DNA of 64,000 bases from Tabrizicola caldifontis (GTDB lineage: Bacteria; Pseudomonadota; Alphaproteobacteria; Rhodobacterales; Rhodobacteraceae): contig NZ_SIJH01000009.1 in assembly GCF_004762095.1 (NCBI RefSeq), positions 62,001 to 126,000 on the forward strand, read 5' to 3'. The position numbers were made by a program, and so were the translations under genes. Each line of letters begins with the position of its first letter. Positions within the stretch are counted from its first letter, which is position 1. The notes beneath the pieces are model-generated. The model had not been told where the DNA came from. It was given only the letters and a program-made list of their open reading frames with translations, and did no database searches. Of the stretch, positions 10,997 through 21,332 are shown in pieces.

Positions 10997-13831
10997 TCAG
11001 TGCGCCTCGGCCCAGTTGCGGCCCCGCCCGGCCTCGACGGCGAGGTGGACCTTCAGGCTCACGGCGGGGTGAGCGGCGCCTTCCATCACCTCTTTCGCGG
11101 TGGCGGTCAGGCGGTCGGCGTCGGCCTCGGCGACCTCGAACAGCAGTTCGTCGTGGACCTGAAGCAGCATCTTCGCGTCCAGTCCCGCGATGGCCGCAGG
11201 CATGCGGACCATCGCGCGGCGGATCACGTCGGCGGCGGTGCCCTGAATGGGCGCGTTGATCGCCGCACGCTTGGCGAAGCCGGCGCCGGGGCCCTTGGCG
11301 TTGATCTCGGGAGTATGAATTTTCCGACCGAAAAGCGTCTGAACGAAGCCGTTTTCCTGGGCAAACTTTACAGTATCGGACATGTAGCCCTTGATGCCCG
11401 GAAATCGCTCGAAATAGCGGTCGATGAAGCCCTGCGCCTCGGCGCGCGGGATGCGCAGGTTGCGGGCAAGGCCGAAGCCGGAGATGCCGTAGATTACCCC
11501 GAAGTTGATCGCCTTGGCCTTGCGGCGGATGTCGGGAGTCATCTGGTCCAAGGGCACGTTGAACATCTCGGAGGCGGTCAGGGCGTGGATGTCGATGCCC
11601 TCCTCGAAGGCGCGGCGCAGTTCCGGGATGTCGGCGATATGCGCGAGGATGCGCAGTTCGATCTGGCTGTAGTCGAGGCTGACCAGAACCCGGCCTTCGG
11701 GGGCGACGAAGGCTTCGCGGATGCGGCGGCCTTCCTCGGTGCGGACGGGGATGTTCTGCAGGTTCGGGTCGGTCGAGGCAAGGCGCCCGGTGTTCGCCCC
11801 GGCGATGGAATAGGAGGTGTGGACGCGGCCCGTATCGGGGTTGATCGCCGTCTGCAACGCATCGGTGTAGGTGGATTTCAGCTTGGCGATCTGGCGCCAG
11901 TCGAGGATGCGGGCGGCCAGTTTCGCCCCCTGCGGGTGGCTGTCCTCCAGCGTGGTGATGTCTTCCAGGATGTCGGCGCCGGTGCCATAGGCCCCGGTCT
12001 TGCCCTTCTCGCCGCCGGGCAGGCCGAGGCGGTCGAAGAGGATCTCGCCCAGCTGCTTGGGGCTGCCCACGTTGAACTTCTCGCCCGCGATGTCCTGGAT
12101 CTCCTCTTCCAGCTGGACGAGCTTTTGCGCGAAGACGTTGGACATGCCGCGTAAGGTTTCGCGGTCCACCTTGATGCCCGTCATCTCCATGTCGGCCAGC
12201 ACGGGGACCAGCGGGCGTTCCAGCGTCTCGTAGACCGTCGTGACCTTCGCCCGGTGCAGGCGCGGCTTGAAGGCCTGCCAGAGGCGCAGCGTGATGTCGG
12301 CATCTTCGGCGGCATATTTCACCGCGTCGTCGATGGCGACACGGTCGAAGGTGAGCTGGGATTTGCCGCTGCCGAGCAGGGACTTGATCGGGATCGGACT
12401 GTGGGAGAGGTAGCGTTCGGACAGCTCGTCCATGCCGTGGCCGTGCAGGCCGGCGTGCATGGCATAGCTCATCAGCATCGTGTCGTCGAAGGGCGCTACG
12501 CGGATCCCGAGCCGGGAAAGGATCTTCCAGTCATACTTCATGTTCTGGCCGATCTTCAGAATCGCCGGATCCTCGAGCACCGGTTTCAATGCGGCCAGGG
12601 TTTCGTCCAGCGGCAACTGGCCCTCGGCAAGGGCGGTCGCGCCGAAGAGGTCGCCGCCGCCGGTGGTGTGGCCAAGGGGGATGTAGGCGGCCTTGCCCGG
12701 ATCGACGCAGAGCGAGATGCCGACAAGATCGGCGCGCATCTCGTCAAGGCTGGTGGTCTCGGTATCCACCGCGACATGGCCGATGTCGCGGATACGGGCG
12801 ATCCAGCGGTCGAGCGTGGCGCGGTCGCGGATGCAGGTGTAGGCGGCGTGGTCGAAGGCGGGCTGCTCCTCGGTCGCCTGCGGCGCCTCCTCGCGCGGGG
12901 CGGTCTGGAGCTGCGATGTCTCGGGCAGGGCAGGGGGCGTGATGCCCAGCTTTTCGGCCACCCGCTTCGTCAGCGTTCGGAACTCCATCTTCGTGAGGAA
13001 TTCCATGACCTTGTCCGGATCGGGAAGCCGGATTTCCAGATCGTCCAGCGTCACGTCGAGGGGCGTGTCGTCCTTCAACGTTACCAGATCGCGGCTGATG
13101 CGGATTCTCTCGGCATTTTCCAAAAGCGCCTCGCGACGCTTCGGCTGCTTGATTTCAGACGCCCGCGCAAGGAGCGTGTCGAGGTCGCCGTATTCGTTGA
13201 TCAGAAGCGCCGCCGTCTTCAGCCCGATCCCCGGCGCGCCGGGGATGTTGTCGATGCTGTCGCCGGCCAGGGACTGAACGTCGATCACCTTTTCAGGGGG
13301 AACACCGAACTTTTCCATCACCTCGTCGGGGCCGATCACCCGGTTCTTCATCGGGTCGAACATGTCAACGCCGGGCCGGATCAGCTGCATCAGATCCTTG
13401 TCGGAGGAGATGATGGTGCAGGTGCCGCCGGCCTCGACTGCCTGGCGGGCAAGGGTTGCTATGATGTCGTCGGCCTCGTAGCCTGGCGTTTCCAGGCAGG
13501 CGACGTTGAAGGCGCGGGTGGCCTCGCGCGTCAGTGGGAACTGCGGGCGCAGGTCTTCGGGCGGTTCCGGGCGATTTGCCTTGTATTCCGGGTAGATCGC
13601 GTTGCGGAAGGTTTCAGCCGAATGGTCGAAGACGACGGCCAGGTGGGTGGCGGCCTTGCCGTTCGAGGTGGCACGGGACAGTTCGTTCCACAGGATGTTG
13701 CAGAAGCCGGCAACGGCACCGACCGGCAAACCGTCGGACTTGCGCGTCAGCGGCGGCAGCGCATGGTAGGCACGGAAGATATAGGCCGAGCCGTCGATGA
13801 GGTGCAGATGGTGGCCTTTTCCGAAACGCAT
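10997..13831 (-). CDS. polA: DNA polymerase I
   Basis: PolA fills gaps and removes primers in replication and excision repair. The 944-residue protein has all three domains: 5' nuclease (about 1-300, starting HLIDGSAYIFRAYHALPP), 3'-5' exonuclease (about 345-535), and polymerase (about 560-944). The proofreading Exo I motif VDTETTSLDEM is intact (acidic residues near 355). Polymerase motif A is SLDYSQIELRILA (near 720), the O-helix region is RRKAKAINFGVIYG, and motif C is LLQVHDELLFEV (near 890). It therefore looks fully proofreading-competent. The next gene beyond its start, the acetyltransferase, is divergent. Confidence 0.97.
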   Translation of the reverse strand: MRFGKGHHLHLIDGSAYIFRAYHALPPLTRKSDGLPVGAVAGFCNILWNELSRATSNGKAATHLAVVFDHSAETFRNAIYPEYKANRPEPPEDLRPQFPLTREATRAFNVACLETPGYEADDIIATLARQAVEAGGTCTIISSDKDLMQLIRPGVDMFDPMKNRVIGPDEVMEKFGVPPEKVIDVQSLAGDSIDNIPGAPGIGLKTAALLINEYGDLDTLLARASEIKQPKRREALLENAERIRISRDLVTLKDDTPLDVTLDDLEIRLPDPDKVMEFLTKMEFRTLTKRVAEKLGITPPALPETSQLQTAPREEAPQATEEQPAFDHAAYTCIRDRATLDRWIARIRDIGHVAVDTETTSLDEMRADLVGISLCVDPGKAAYIPLGHTTGGGDLFGATALAEGQLPLDETLAALKPVLEDPAILKIGQNMKYDWKILSRLGIRVAPFDDTMLMSYAMHAGLHGHGMDELSERYLSHSPIPIKSLLGSGKSQLTFDRVAIDDAVKYAAEDADITLRLWQAFKPRLHRAKVTTVYETLERPLVPVLADMEMTGIKVDRETLRGMSNVFAQKLVQLEEEIQDIAGEKFNVGSPKQLGEILFDRLGLPGGEKGKTGAYGTGADILEDITTLEDSHPQGAKLAARILDWRQIAKLKSTYTDALQTAINPDTGRVHTSYSIAGANTGRLASTDPNLQNIPVRTEEGRRIREAFVAPEGRVLVSLDYSQIELRILAHIADIPELRRAFEEGIDIHALTASEMFNVPLDQMTPDIRRKAKAINFGVIYGISGFGLARNLRIPRAEAQGFIDRYFERFPGIKGYMSDTVKFAQENGFVQTLFGRKIHTPEINAKGPGAGFAKRAAINAPIQGTAADVIRRAMVRMPAAIAGLDAKMLLQVHDELLFEVAEADADRLTATAKEVMEGAAHPAVSLKVHLAVEAGRGRNWAEAH

Positions 13832-14103
13832 GGGTCGCTCCCTTTGGTCGGGGGATTATTGGCAGAAAGCCGCGCTGGGGGCTACCCGGTCCGTCCGGCG
13901 AAAGGGGCTTGACGGGCGGGCCGACGCGTTACAGGGTGCCGGTCATGCTGCACCTGATGCCCTCTCAGTCGTTTTATTGGACCTGCGCCACATAGGCGGC
14001 AGGGCAGCGTTTCACGACCGGAACAAACCCATCAAGCCGCCCGCAAGGGAAAGGCTGATGGTGCGGGCTTCCCTTCGCGGGCCGAAAGCGAAGGACAGAC
14101 GCG

Positions 14104-14574
14104 ATGACCACCCCGACCATGGATCTACCCGTCACGATCCGGCCCGCAAGGGCGACGGACCTGCCCGAAGTGCACCGCATGATCTGCGGGCTGGCCGCGC
14201 AGCGCGGGCAATCGGTGACCATCACGCCCCGGCTGCTGGCGCAAATCGCGCAGGGCCCGGCTGCGCGGATTCTCGTGGCCGTCCGGCAGGATAGCCCGCA
14301 GACATACCCGGTCGGACACGTGTTGCTGCTGATCGAGAGGAACATGATCGCAGGGGCGGACTGGGGGATGGTCGAGCAGCTTCACGTTCAGGAGCCTGAC
14401 CGCCGCCGGGGTATCGGGCGCGCGCTGGTCGCAGCGGCACGGGCCGAGGCGGCGCTCTGCGGAGCTGCCGGCGTCACGATCATGACGCACCCCTGCTGCG
14501 ACGGGGCCGTGCTGGCCTTCCGGGCGGCCCGACCGCTGGATGTGCCGCCAGCCTGGGGTGTCGCGGCCGAATGA
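14104..14574 (+). CDS. GNAT family N-acetyltransferase
   Basis: This 156-residue protein has the GNAT fold: VTIRPARATDLPEVHRM at the N-terminus and the acetyl-CoA pyrophosphate loop as RRRGIGRALV near residue 100. The substrate is unknown. It is preceded by a 272-nt divergent gap from polA in which I see no further gene. Its TGA directly abuts the stop codon of the convergent zf-CHCC gene: the hexamer TGATCA (14572-14577) supplies both stops. Confidence 0.85.
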   Translation: MTTPTMDLPVTIRPARATDLPEVHRMICGLAAQRGQSVTITPRLLAQIAQGPAARILVAVRQDSPQTYPVGHVLLLIERNMIAGADWGMVEQLHVQEPDRRRGIGRALVAAARAEAALCGAAGVTIMTHPCCDGAVLAFRAARPLDVPPAWGVAAE

Positions 14575-14760
14575 TCAGTGATCGTCGTGGGCGTGCTTGC
14601 GGTCGATGACGTAGCGCTTGTCGCAGTAGCCGCACTCGACCCAGCCGGTATCGCGCGGAATGGTCAGCCAGACCCGCGGATGGCCGAGCGCGCCTTCGCC
14701 GCCGTCGCAGGCCACTTTCCAGGTGGTGACGATCTGGGTTTCCGGGGCTTCGATGGGCAT
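14575..14760 (-). CDS. Zinc-finger (zf-CHCC) domain protein
   Basis: The 61-residue protein ends in the compact zf-CHCC motif: the ligands in [10 protein letters not shown] and [12 protein letters not shown] give one His and two Cys, and a Cys in VACDGG completes the set. The family is related to the NDUFS6 accessory subunit of complex I in mitochondria and alphaproteobacteria, so a complex I role is plausible but not shown. The ATG at 14760 is chosen because upstream residues in the longer frame are low-complexity and unconserved. Confidence 0.85.
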   Translation of the reverse strand: MPIEAPETQIVTTWKVACDGGEGALGHPRVWLTIPRDTGWVECGYCDKRYVIDRKHAHDDH

Positions 14761-15114
14761 GGCGCGGGATCCTGTCTTGTCCGCTTGCGCTTGTAGCGGC
14801 GGAGGGGGGCGGGGCACAAGACGGGCTGTGCGCGCAATTCCGATGGCCCCGGTTGATCCCTGCCCGAAGTCGGGGGTGCGGGCAGAATCGGGCGCGCTTT
14901 GCCGCCCTTCAGGTGCCGACCTTCCGTCCTTTCGTCGGGTGGGCAAGGGCCGCATCAGCCATGCGGCGCGAATCGGGGCTACGGCGCGTTCACGGGGCTT
15001 ACATGCGGCCGAAGGACTTTCGTCTCGTCGTCGGACCCGCTGCCTCCTCCTCGGCGCGGGGGGCCTTCTGCCCTGGACCCCCGAGAGTATTTGGCAAGGG
15101 GCAAGGCTGAGTGT
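14761..15114. other. Non-coding interval upstream of zf-CHCC gene
   Basis: This 354-nt stretch holds no credible gene. It should carry the promoter of the zf-CHCC gene at its left end, and repeat copy B near its right end just past the hyi stop codon. An 85-codon plus-strand frame here is arginine-rich and has no recognisable family. Confidence 0.5.
15061..15107 (+). repeat. Intergenic GAGTATTT repeat, copy B
   Basis: CCCTGGACCCCCGAGAGTAT continues as TTGGCAAGGGGCAAGG, the same tail as copies A and D with one base missing. The upstream GGGGG...CCCCC pairing is weaker than in the other copies. It lies just past the stop of hyi. Confidence 0.65.
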
Positions 15115-15891
15115 TCAGGCGCCGATCAGCGCGGTGCGGGATTTCAGCGCGGCCAGCCAGCCGAGGCCCTGGGCGGTGCCTTTCGCCGGCAGGTATTCGG
15201 CCGAGATCCAGGTTTCGGGGCTGTGGGCATCGATGTCGTCGCAGAGGTCAGGCAGCGAAAAGCCGCCGCCGCCGGGTTCGTTGCGCGAGGGGAAGCCTGC
15301 GATCTGCACATGGTTGATCCGGTGACGGTGGTCCGCCCAGACCCGGGAAGCATCGCCGTGCAGGCGTGCGGCATGCCAGAGGTCGAACTGGAGCCCGATG
15401 CGCGGGTTGGCGAGGTCGTCGAGGATCCGGGCGGCCTGGTCGAAGTCGTTCAGGAAATAGCCCGGCATGTCATCGGGGTTCAGGGGTTCGATGGTAAGGG
15501 TCAGCCCCGGCGCCGCGGCAAGCGCCCAGGCGAGGTTCTCGGCATAGCAGAGTTCGGCCTGCGGGCCCTTGGCGACGCCTGCCATGACATGCAGGCGCCG
15601 CGCGCCAAGCCGGGTGGCATAGTCGGCGCCGCGCAGGAAGCTGTCGCGGAAGGCGGTCTCCATCCCCGGAACGGCGGCAAAGCCGCGCTCGCCGCTGGCC
15701 CAGTCGCCAGGTGGCGTGTTGATCAGGGCGAGCGGCAGGCCGTTCAGCGCGCGTTCCCAGTCGGCCATCGTGTAGTCATAGGGGAACAGGATCTCGACCC
15801 CGTCAAAGCCCGAACGGGCCGCCCAGTCGGGCCGGTCGAGCATCGCGACTTCGGTGAAGAGGAAAGTCAGGTTCGCGGCGAAGCGGGGCAT
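15115..15891 (-). CDS. hyi: Hydroxypyruvate isomerase family protein
   Basis: This 258-residue TIM-barrel protein converts hydroxypyruvate to tartronate semialdehyde in glyoxylate metabolism. Family marks include ANLTFLFTEVAMLDRP at the N-terminus, LTIEPLNPDDMPGYFL with the metal-binding Glu in mid-protein, QFDLWHAARLHGD, and WISAEYLPAKGT with the second Glu near the C-terminus. It is 6 nt downstream of the DUF1285 gene and probably cotranscribed with it. The glycolate oxidase genes 10 kb away would supply the same glyoxylate pool. Other Hyi-like isomerases of the same fold cannot be excluded. Confidence 0.85.
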   Translation of the reverse strand: MPRFAANLTFLFTEVAMLDRPDWAARSGFDGVEILFPYDYTMADWERALNGLPLALINTPPGDWASGERGFAAVPGMETAFRDSFLRGADYATRLGARRLHVMAGVAKGPQAELCYAENLAWALAAAPGLTLTIEPLNPDDMPGYFLNDFDQAARILDDLANPRIGLQFDLWHAARLHGDASRVWADHRHRINHVQIAGFPSRNEPGGGGFSLPDLCDDIDAHSPETWISAEYLPAKGTAQGLGWLAALKSRTALIGA

Positions 15892-15897
15892 TTGCGT

Positions 15898-16470
15898 TCA
15901 GGGCAATTCCGACGAGGGGATGACCGGGAAGAACTGCCCCGAGGACCAGATACCGAACCAGTCTTGCCCGTCATGACGTTCGTGGCAACCCAGATCGATC
16001 ATCCGGTAGAAGGATTTCCTGTCGATCAGCGCCCAGAGGTCGGCCCGAATCAGGATGTAGGGCGACGGCTCACCGGTTGCGGGATTGAGTTCCACCCGCA
16101 GCGGGTGGTCGGGGCCAAGCGTGGCCCGGTCCTCGGTCTTCGTGGTGAAGGTCAGGCGCTGGTCGCGGCCTTCGCCCTCTGCCTCGAAGTCGCTGGCGAC
16201 CAAGGGGGCGTCGTCCACCTGGATGCCGACCTTTTCGACCGGTGTCACAAGAAAGTAGCGGTCGCCTTCACGTTTCAGGATGGAGGAGAACAGCTTCACC
16301 AGTGGCGCCCGACCGATGGGGGTGCCGAGGTAGAACCAGGTGCCGTCGCGGGCAATCCGCATGTCGATGTCGCCGCAGAAGGGCGGATTCCACAGATGGA
16401 CCGGGGGCGGGCCCTTCTTTGTGGCGGCCGATGCGGCAGCAGCGAGGGTGTCGGCAGTGGGTTTCGACAT
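15898..16470 (-). CDS. DUF1285 domain-containing protein
   Basis: This 190-residue protein has no signal peptide or membrane helix and matches DUF1285 throughout, with DIDMRIARDGTWFYLGTPIG near the N-terminus and DRKSFYRMIDLG near the C-terminus. Function is unknown. The start at 16470 (MSKPTA) is preferred; an upstream in-frame start near 16620 would add unconserved sequence. It is divergent from the MoxR operon, and to my knowledge this adjacency is common in Rhodobacterales, suggesting a functional link. Confidence 0.82.
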   Translation of the reverse strand: MSKPTADTLAAAASAATKKGPPPVHLWNPPFCGDIDMRIARDGTWFYLGTPIGRAPLVKLFSSILKREGDRYFLVTPVEKVGIQVDDAPLVASDFEAEGEGRDQRLTFTTKTEDRATLGPDHPLRVELNPATGEPSPYILIRADLWALIDRKSFYRMIDLGCHERHDGQDWFGIWSSGQFFPVIPSSELP

Positions 16471-16680
16471 GGCGTGCAGTCTAGCGGCCTTTGCCGGGCG
16501 CGCAACGGGCGGGCAGGGCGTAAACATGTGCGACAAGGGCTTGCGGAAGCGTTCCGATGCGTCCGGCGCGGGCGGCGACGGCGGTCTCACGATCATTTGT
16601 GTCAAGTCGCCTTTTGCCATTTGTGCCGGGCGGGATAGTTCGCTTTACTGGACCTGATCACCCAGAAGGGAGCATTTGGC

Positions 16681-17681
<1,001 letters not shown>

Positions 17682-17685
<4 letters not shown>

Positions 17686-18554
17686 GTATGGCCCCCGATC
17701 TTCGCGCGCGGGCCGAGGCGCTTGGCCAGACGCTGCCGCCACTTCTGGCCGAGGCCGAGATGCTGGCAGCCACCGTCATGCTGGGTGAGCATGGCAGGCG
17801 GCGTGCGGGGCTGGGGGATGAGTTCTGGCAGTATCGACCGGCCCATGCGGGCGACAGCGCCCGGATGATCGACTGGCGACGCAGCGCCAGGTCGGACGCG
17901 CATTTCGTGCGGGAACGCGAATGGCAAGCGGCGCAGTCGGTCACGCTATGGGTCGATCCGTCGAAGTCGATGGCCTTCAGCGGCGACAAGTCCCGTGCGC
18001 CGAAGGCGGATCGTGCGAAACTGCTGGCGCTGGCGCTGGCGGTGCTGCTGCTGCGCGGGGGTGAGCGGGTGGGGCTGGCGGGGCTGGCGCATCCGCGGGC
18101 GGGTCGGGCGCAGCTTCTGCGCCTGGCGGCGCGGCTGGCGGGAGAGGATGCGTCAGGCGAATACGGCGCGCCGGAGACAGAGGGTATGGTCAGCCATGGC
18201 CGGGCTGTCTTCCTGTCGGATTTCCTGGGCGATCTCTCGACGGTCGAGACGGCCTTGGCGCGGGCGGCAGATCGGGGGGTCAAGGGGGCGCTGATCCAGA
18301 TCCTGGACCCGGCGGAGGAAGAGTTTCCCTTCGACGGGCGCACGATCTTTGAATCGATGGGCGGCACGATGCGGCACGAGACGCAGCAGGCTGGCGAGCT
18401 GCGCGCGCGCTATCTGGCGCGCCTGGCCGAACGGAAGGACCGTCTGGCGGGGCTGGCCCGCGCAGTGGGTTGGCATTTCACCACGCATCACACGGGACAG
18501 CCGGCGCATTCGGCGCTGCTTTGGGCCTATGCCGCCCTGAAGGGGGGGCGCTAG
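17682..18554 (+). CDS. DUF58 domain-containing protein
   Basis: The 290-residue protein is the standard partner of MoxR ATPases. It has the DUF58 signature RPAHAGDSARMIDWRRSARS near residue 47, then a VWA-like portion starting VTLWVDPSKSMAF. GTG at 17682 overlaps the moxR stop by four bases; an ATG two codons later (17688) is equally possible. It ends directly against the ATG of the next gene. A soluble protein is predicted. Confidence 0.92.
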
Positions 18555-21332
18555 ATGTTCATGGTCGGCCCGATCGGCTTTGCGGTGCCATGGCTGCTGA
18601 CAGCACTGGCCGCGCTGCCGATCCTCTGGATTCTCTTGCGTGCCGTGCCGCCTGCGCCGATCCGGCGGCGATTTCCGGGTGTGGCGTTGCTTCTGGGCCT
18701 GAAGGACGCGGAGGCCGAGACCGACAAGACCCCCTGGTGGCTACTGCTGTTAAGGATGCTGGCGGTGGCGGCGGCGATCATCGGGTTCGCCGGGCCGATC
18801 CTTGACCCCGAGGTGCGGACCGAAGGCTCTGGGCCTCTGCTCGTGGTGGTCGATGGTTCCTGGGCCGACGCACGCGACTGGCCGCGCCGGGTGGAGCGGG
18901 CCGAAGCACTGGTGGCCGAAGCGGGGGCCGAGGGGCGACCAGTCGCGCTTGTCCGGCTGACCGATGCGCCGCAGGTCGTGGTCTTCCAGACCGCCGAGGC
19001 CTGGGCGGGCCGGGCGGCAGGCTTGCAGCCGCAAGCCTGGGCCCCGGCGATGGCCGACTGGCTGGTGGCGTTGCCCGAGGGGCGGTTCGAAACAGTCTGG
19101 CTGTCGGATGGCCTGGACCATCCCGGGCGCGCCGATCTGATGTCGGCCCTGCAGGGACGCGGCACGGTGCGGGTGATCGAAAGCCCGCGGCCGCTGTTCG
19201 GGCTGCATCCGGCGGGATTTCAGGATGGCAAGGTCACGCTGGCCGCCAGCCGGCTGCCCGCCGACGATCCGGCCAGCGTCGAGGTCATCGCGCGGGGGCC
19301 CGATCCGCATGGGATTGATCTGGAACTGGCACGCGCCACGCTGGACTTTGCCGCCGGTGCCGCGCGCGCGGAGACGACGCTTGACCTGCCGCCGGAACTG
19401 CGCAACCGCCTGACCCGGTTCGGGATAGAGGCCGCGCGTACGGCCGGCGCGGTCAGCCTGACCGATGACAGCCTGAAGCGGCGCAAGATCGCGCTGATCG
19501 CGGCGACCCCCGATCAGGAGGGGCTGCAACTGCTTTCGCCCCTGCACTATCTGCGCCAGGCCCTCGAGCCGACGGCCGAGATCATCGAGGGCAGCCTGAC
19601 CGATGTGCTTCTGGCCAGCCCCGATGTGGTGGTGCTGGCCGATGTGGCGCGCCTCACCGATGCCGAGGCCGAAGCAACGCTGGACTGGGTAGAGAGGGGC
19701 GGGCTGCTGCTGCGCTTTGCCGGGCCGCGGCTGGCGGCAAGTGATGTCAGCCGGTTTCAGGAAGATCCCCTGATGCCCGTGCGCCTGCGCGAAGGCGGGC
19801 GTTCTGTCGGCGGCGCGATGAGCTGGGGCGACGCCAAGGCGCTGGCGCCCTTTCCCGAGGGCTCTCCCTTCTTCGGGCTGCCGCTGCCGGGCGACGTGGC
19901 AGTGCGGGCACAGGTGCTGGCGCAGCCCGACCCGAACCTGTCGGACCGCACGATCGCGGCGCTGGAGGATGGCACACCGCTTGTGACCCGCAAGGCAGTG
20001 GGCGACGGTCAGGTGGTGCTGGTGCATGTGACCGCGAATGCCGAATGGTCCTCGCTGCCACTGTCGGGCCTGTTCGTGCAGATGCTGGAGCGGCTGGCGG
20101 TTTCCACCCGCGCGGCGGTGCCGGGGACGGCGGAGCTGGCCGGGCAGACCTGGGTGCCGCAGGTCGTGCTGGATGCCTATGGCCAGGCCACGGATGCGGG
20201 CGAATTGCCGGGGGTCGAGGGCCAGGTGCTTGCCGCGGCGATGGAGGCCGGCCCGACGCTTGACCTGCCGCCAGGGCTTTATGCCGGGGCGGATCGCCGG
20301 GTGGCACTGAACGTTGTCGGCGCCGAGACCGAGCTGCGCCCTGCCCTCTGGCCGCCAAGCGTGCCGGTCGAGGGGCTGGAAGGACGTGCCGCGCAGGCGC
20401 TGAAGGGAGCCTTCCTGACTGCGGCGGCGGCTTTCCTGCTGCTCGATGTGCTGGCGGCGCTGTGGGTTGCGGGTCGCCTTTCGGGCCTGCGCCGCGTCGT
20501 GGCGGTGGTTGCGCTGGGGCTGGTGACCTTGCAACCGCAGGGCGCGAGGGCGCAGGACGCACCTATGCCCGACGACGCGCTGGCGCTGGAGGCGACGACG
20601 GCGGTGGTGCTGGCCCATGTGCTGACCGGCGACCGACGGGTGGACGACGTGGCCCGCGCCGGGCTGACCGGGCTTGGCGACAAGCTGTGGCAGCGCACCT
20701 CGATCGAGCCGGCGCTGCCGATCGGGGTGGACATCGAACGCGACGAGCTGGCCTTCTTTCCTTTCCTCTACTGGCCCGTCACCGCCGATCAGCCGACCCC
20801 CAGCCCCGAGGCCTATGCCAAGCTGAACCAGTTCCTGCGTACGGGCGGGATGATCCTGTTCGACACGCGCGATGCGGATGTGGCGGGCTTCGGCAGCGCG
20901 ACCCCCGAGGGGCAGGCGCTGCAACGGATTGCGGCGGGGCTGGACATCCCGCCCCTCGAGCCGATGCCCCCGGATCATGTGCTGACCCGCACCTTCTATC
21001 TTTTGCAGGAATTTCCGGGCCGCCATCCGCGCGGGGGGCTCTGGGTCGAGGCAGCGCCTCTTGCCGAGGAAGAGGCGCCCGTGGGGATGCCCTTCCGCAA
21101 CCTCAATGACGGGGTGACCCCGGTCGTGATCGGCGGCAATGACTGGGCGGCGGCCTGGGCAGTGGACGACATCGGCGCGCCGCTCTTGCCGATCGGGCGC
21201 GGCATGGCCGGCGAACGCCAGCGCGAGATTGCCTATCGCTTCGGCATAAACCTGATCATGCATGTGCTGACCGGCAATTACAAATCGGATCAGGTGCATG
21301 TGCCAGCGCTTCTGGAAAGGTTGGGGCAATGA
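18555..21332 (+). CDS. DUF4159 protein with BatA-type N-terminus
   Basis: A 925-residue inner-membrane protein. Residues 1-80 hold two helices and the BatA-type linker around VPWLLTALAALPILWILLRA; a VWA-like and GATase-like central region follows. A pair of membrane segments lies near 620-660, and the C-terminal DUF4159 domain near 710-915 includes ELAFFPFLYWPVTADQP. The large central region probably faces the periplasm. The stop overlaps the next ATG (ATGA, 21329-21332). The family is uncharacterised beyond its linkage to MoxR/DUF58. Confidence 0.9.
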   Translation: MFMVGPIGFAVPWLLTALAALPILWILLRAVPPAPIRRRFPGVALLLGLKDAEAETDKTPWWLLLLRMLAVAAAIIGFAGPILDPEVRTEGSGPLLVVVDGSWADARDWPRRVERAEALVAEAGAEGRPVALVRLTDAPQVVVFQTAEAWAGRAAGLQPQAWAPAMADWLVALPEGRFETVWLSDGLDHPGRADLMSALQGRGTVRVIESPRPLFGLHPAGFQDGKVTLAASRLPADDPASVEVIARGPDPHGIDLELARATLDFAAGAARAETTLDLPPELRNRLTRFGIEAARTAGAVSLTDDSLKRRKIALIAATPDQEGLQLLSPLHYLRQALEPTAEIIEGSLTDVLLASPDVVVLADVARLTDAEAEATLDWVERGGLLLRFAGPRLAASDVSRFQEDPLMPVRLREGGRSVGGAMSWGDAKALAPFPEGSPFFGLPLPGDVAVRAQVLAQPDPNLSDRTIAALEDGTPLVTRKAVGDGQVVLVHVTANAEWSSLPLSGLFVQMLERLAVSTRAAVPGTAELAGQTWVPQVVLDAYGQATDAGELPGVEGQVLAAAMEAGPTLDLPPGLYAGADRRVALNVVGAETELRPALWPPSVPVEGLEGRAAQALKGAFLTAAAAFLLLDVLAALWVAGRLSGLRRVVAVVALGLVTLQPQGARAQDAPMPDDALALEATTAVVLAHVLTGDRRVDDVARAGLTGLGDKLWQRTSIEPALPIGVDIERDELAFFPFLYWPVTADQPTPSPEAYAKLNQFLRTGGMILFDTRDADVAGFGSATPEGQALQRIAAGLDIPPLEPMPPDHVLTRTFYLLQEFPGRHPRGGLWVEAAPLAEEEAPVGMPFRNLNDGVTPVVIGGNDWAAAWAVDDIGAPLLPIGRGMAGERQREIAYRFGINLIMHVLTGNYKSDQVHVPALLERLGQ

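Noticed and set aside
12254-13912. 552-codon open frame opposite polA
   Set aside because: Antisense shadow of the polA N-terminal half. Composition is Gly/Arg/Asp-rich with no family match.
14853-15110. 85-codon frame in the gap before hyi
   Set aside because: It runs through repeat copy B, has no ribosome binding site and no recognisable family.
18750-21329. 859-codon frame opposite the DUF4159 gene
   Set aside because: Very long, but exactly mirrors a gene with clear domains and is rich in Gln, Arg and His, typical of GC-rich antisense frames.
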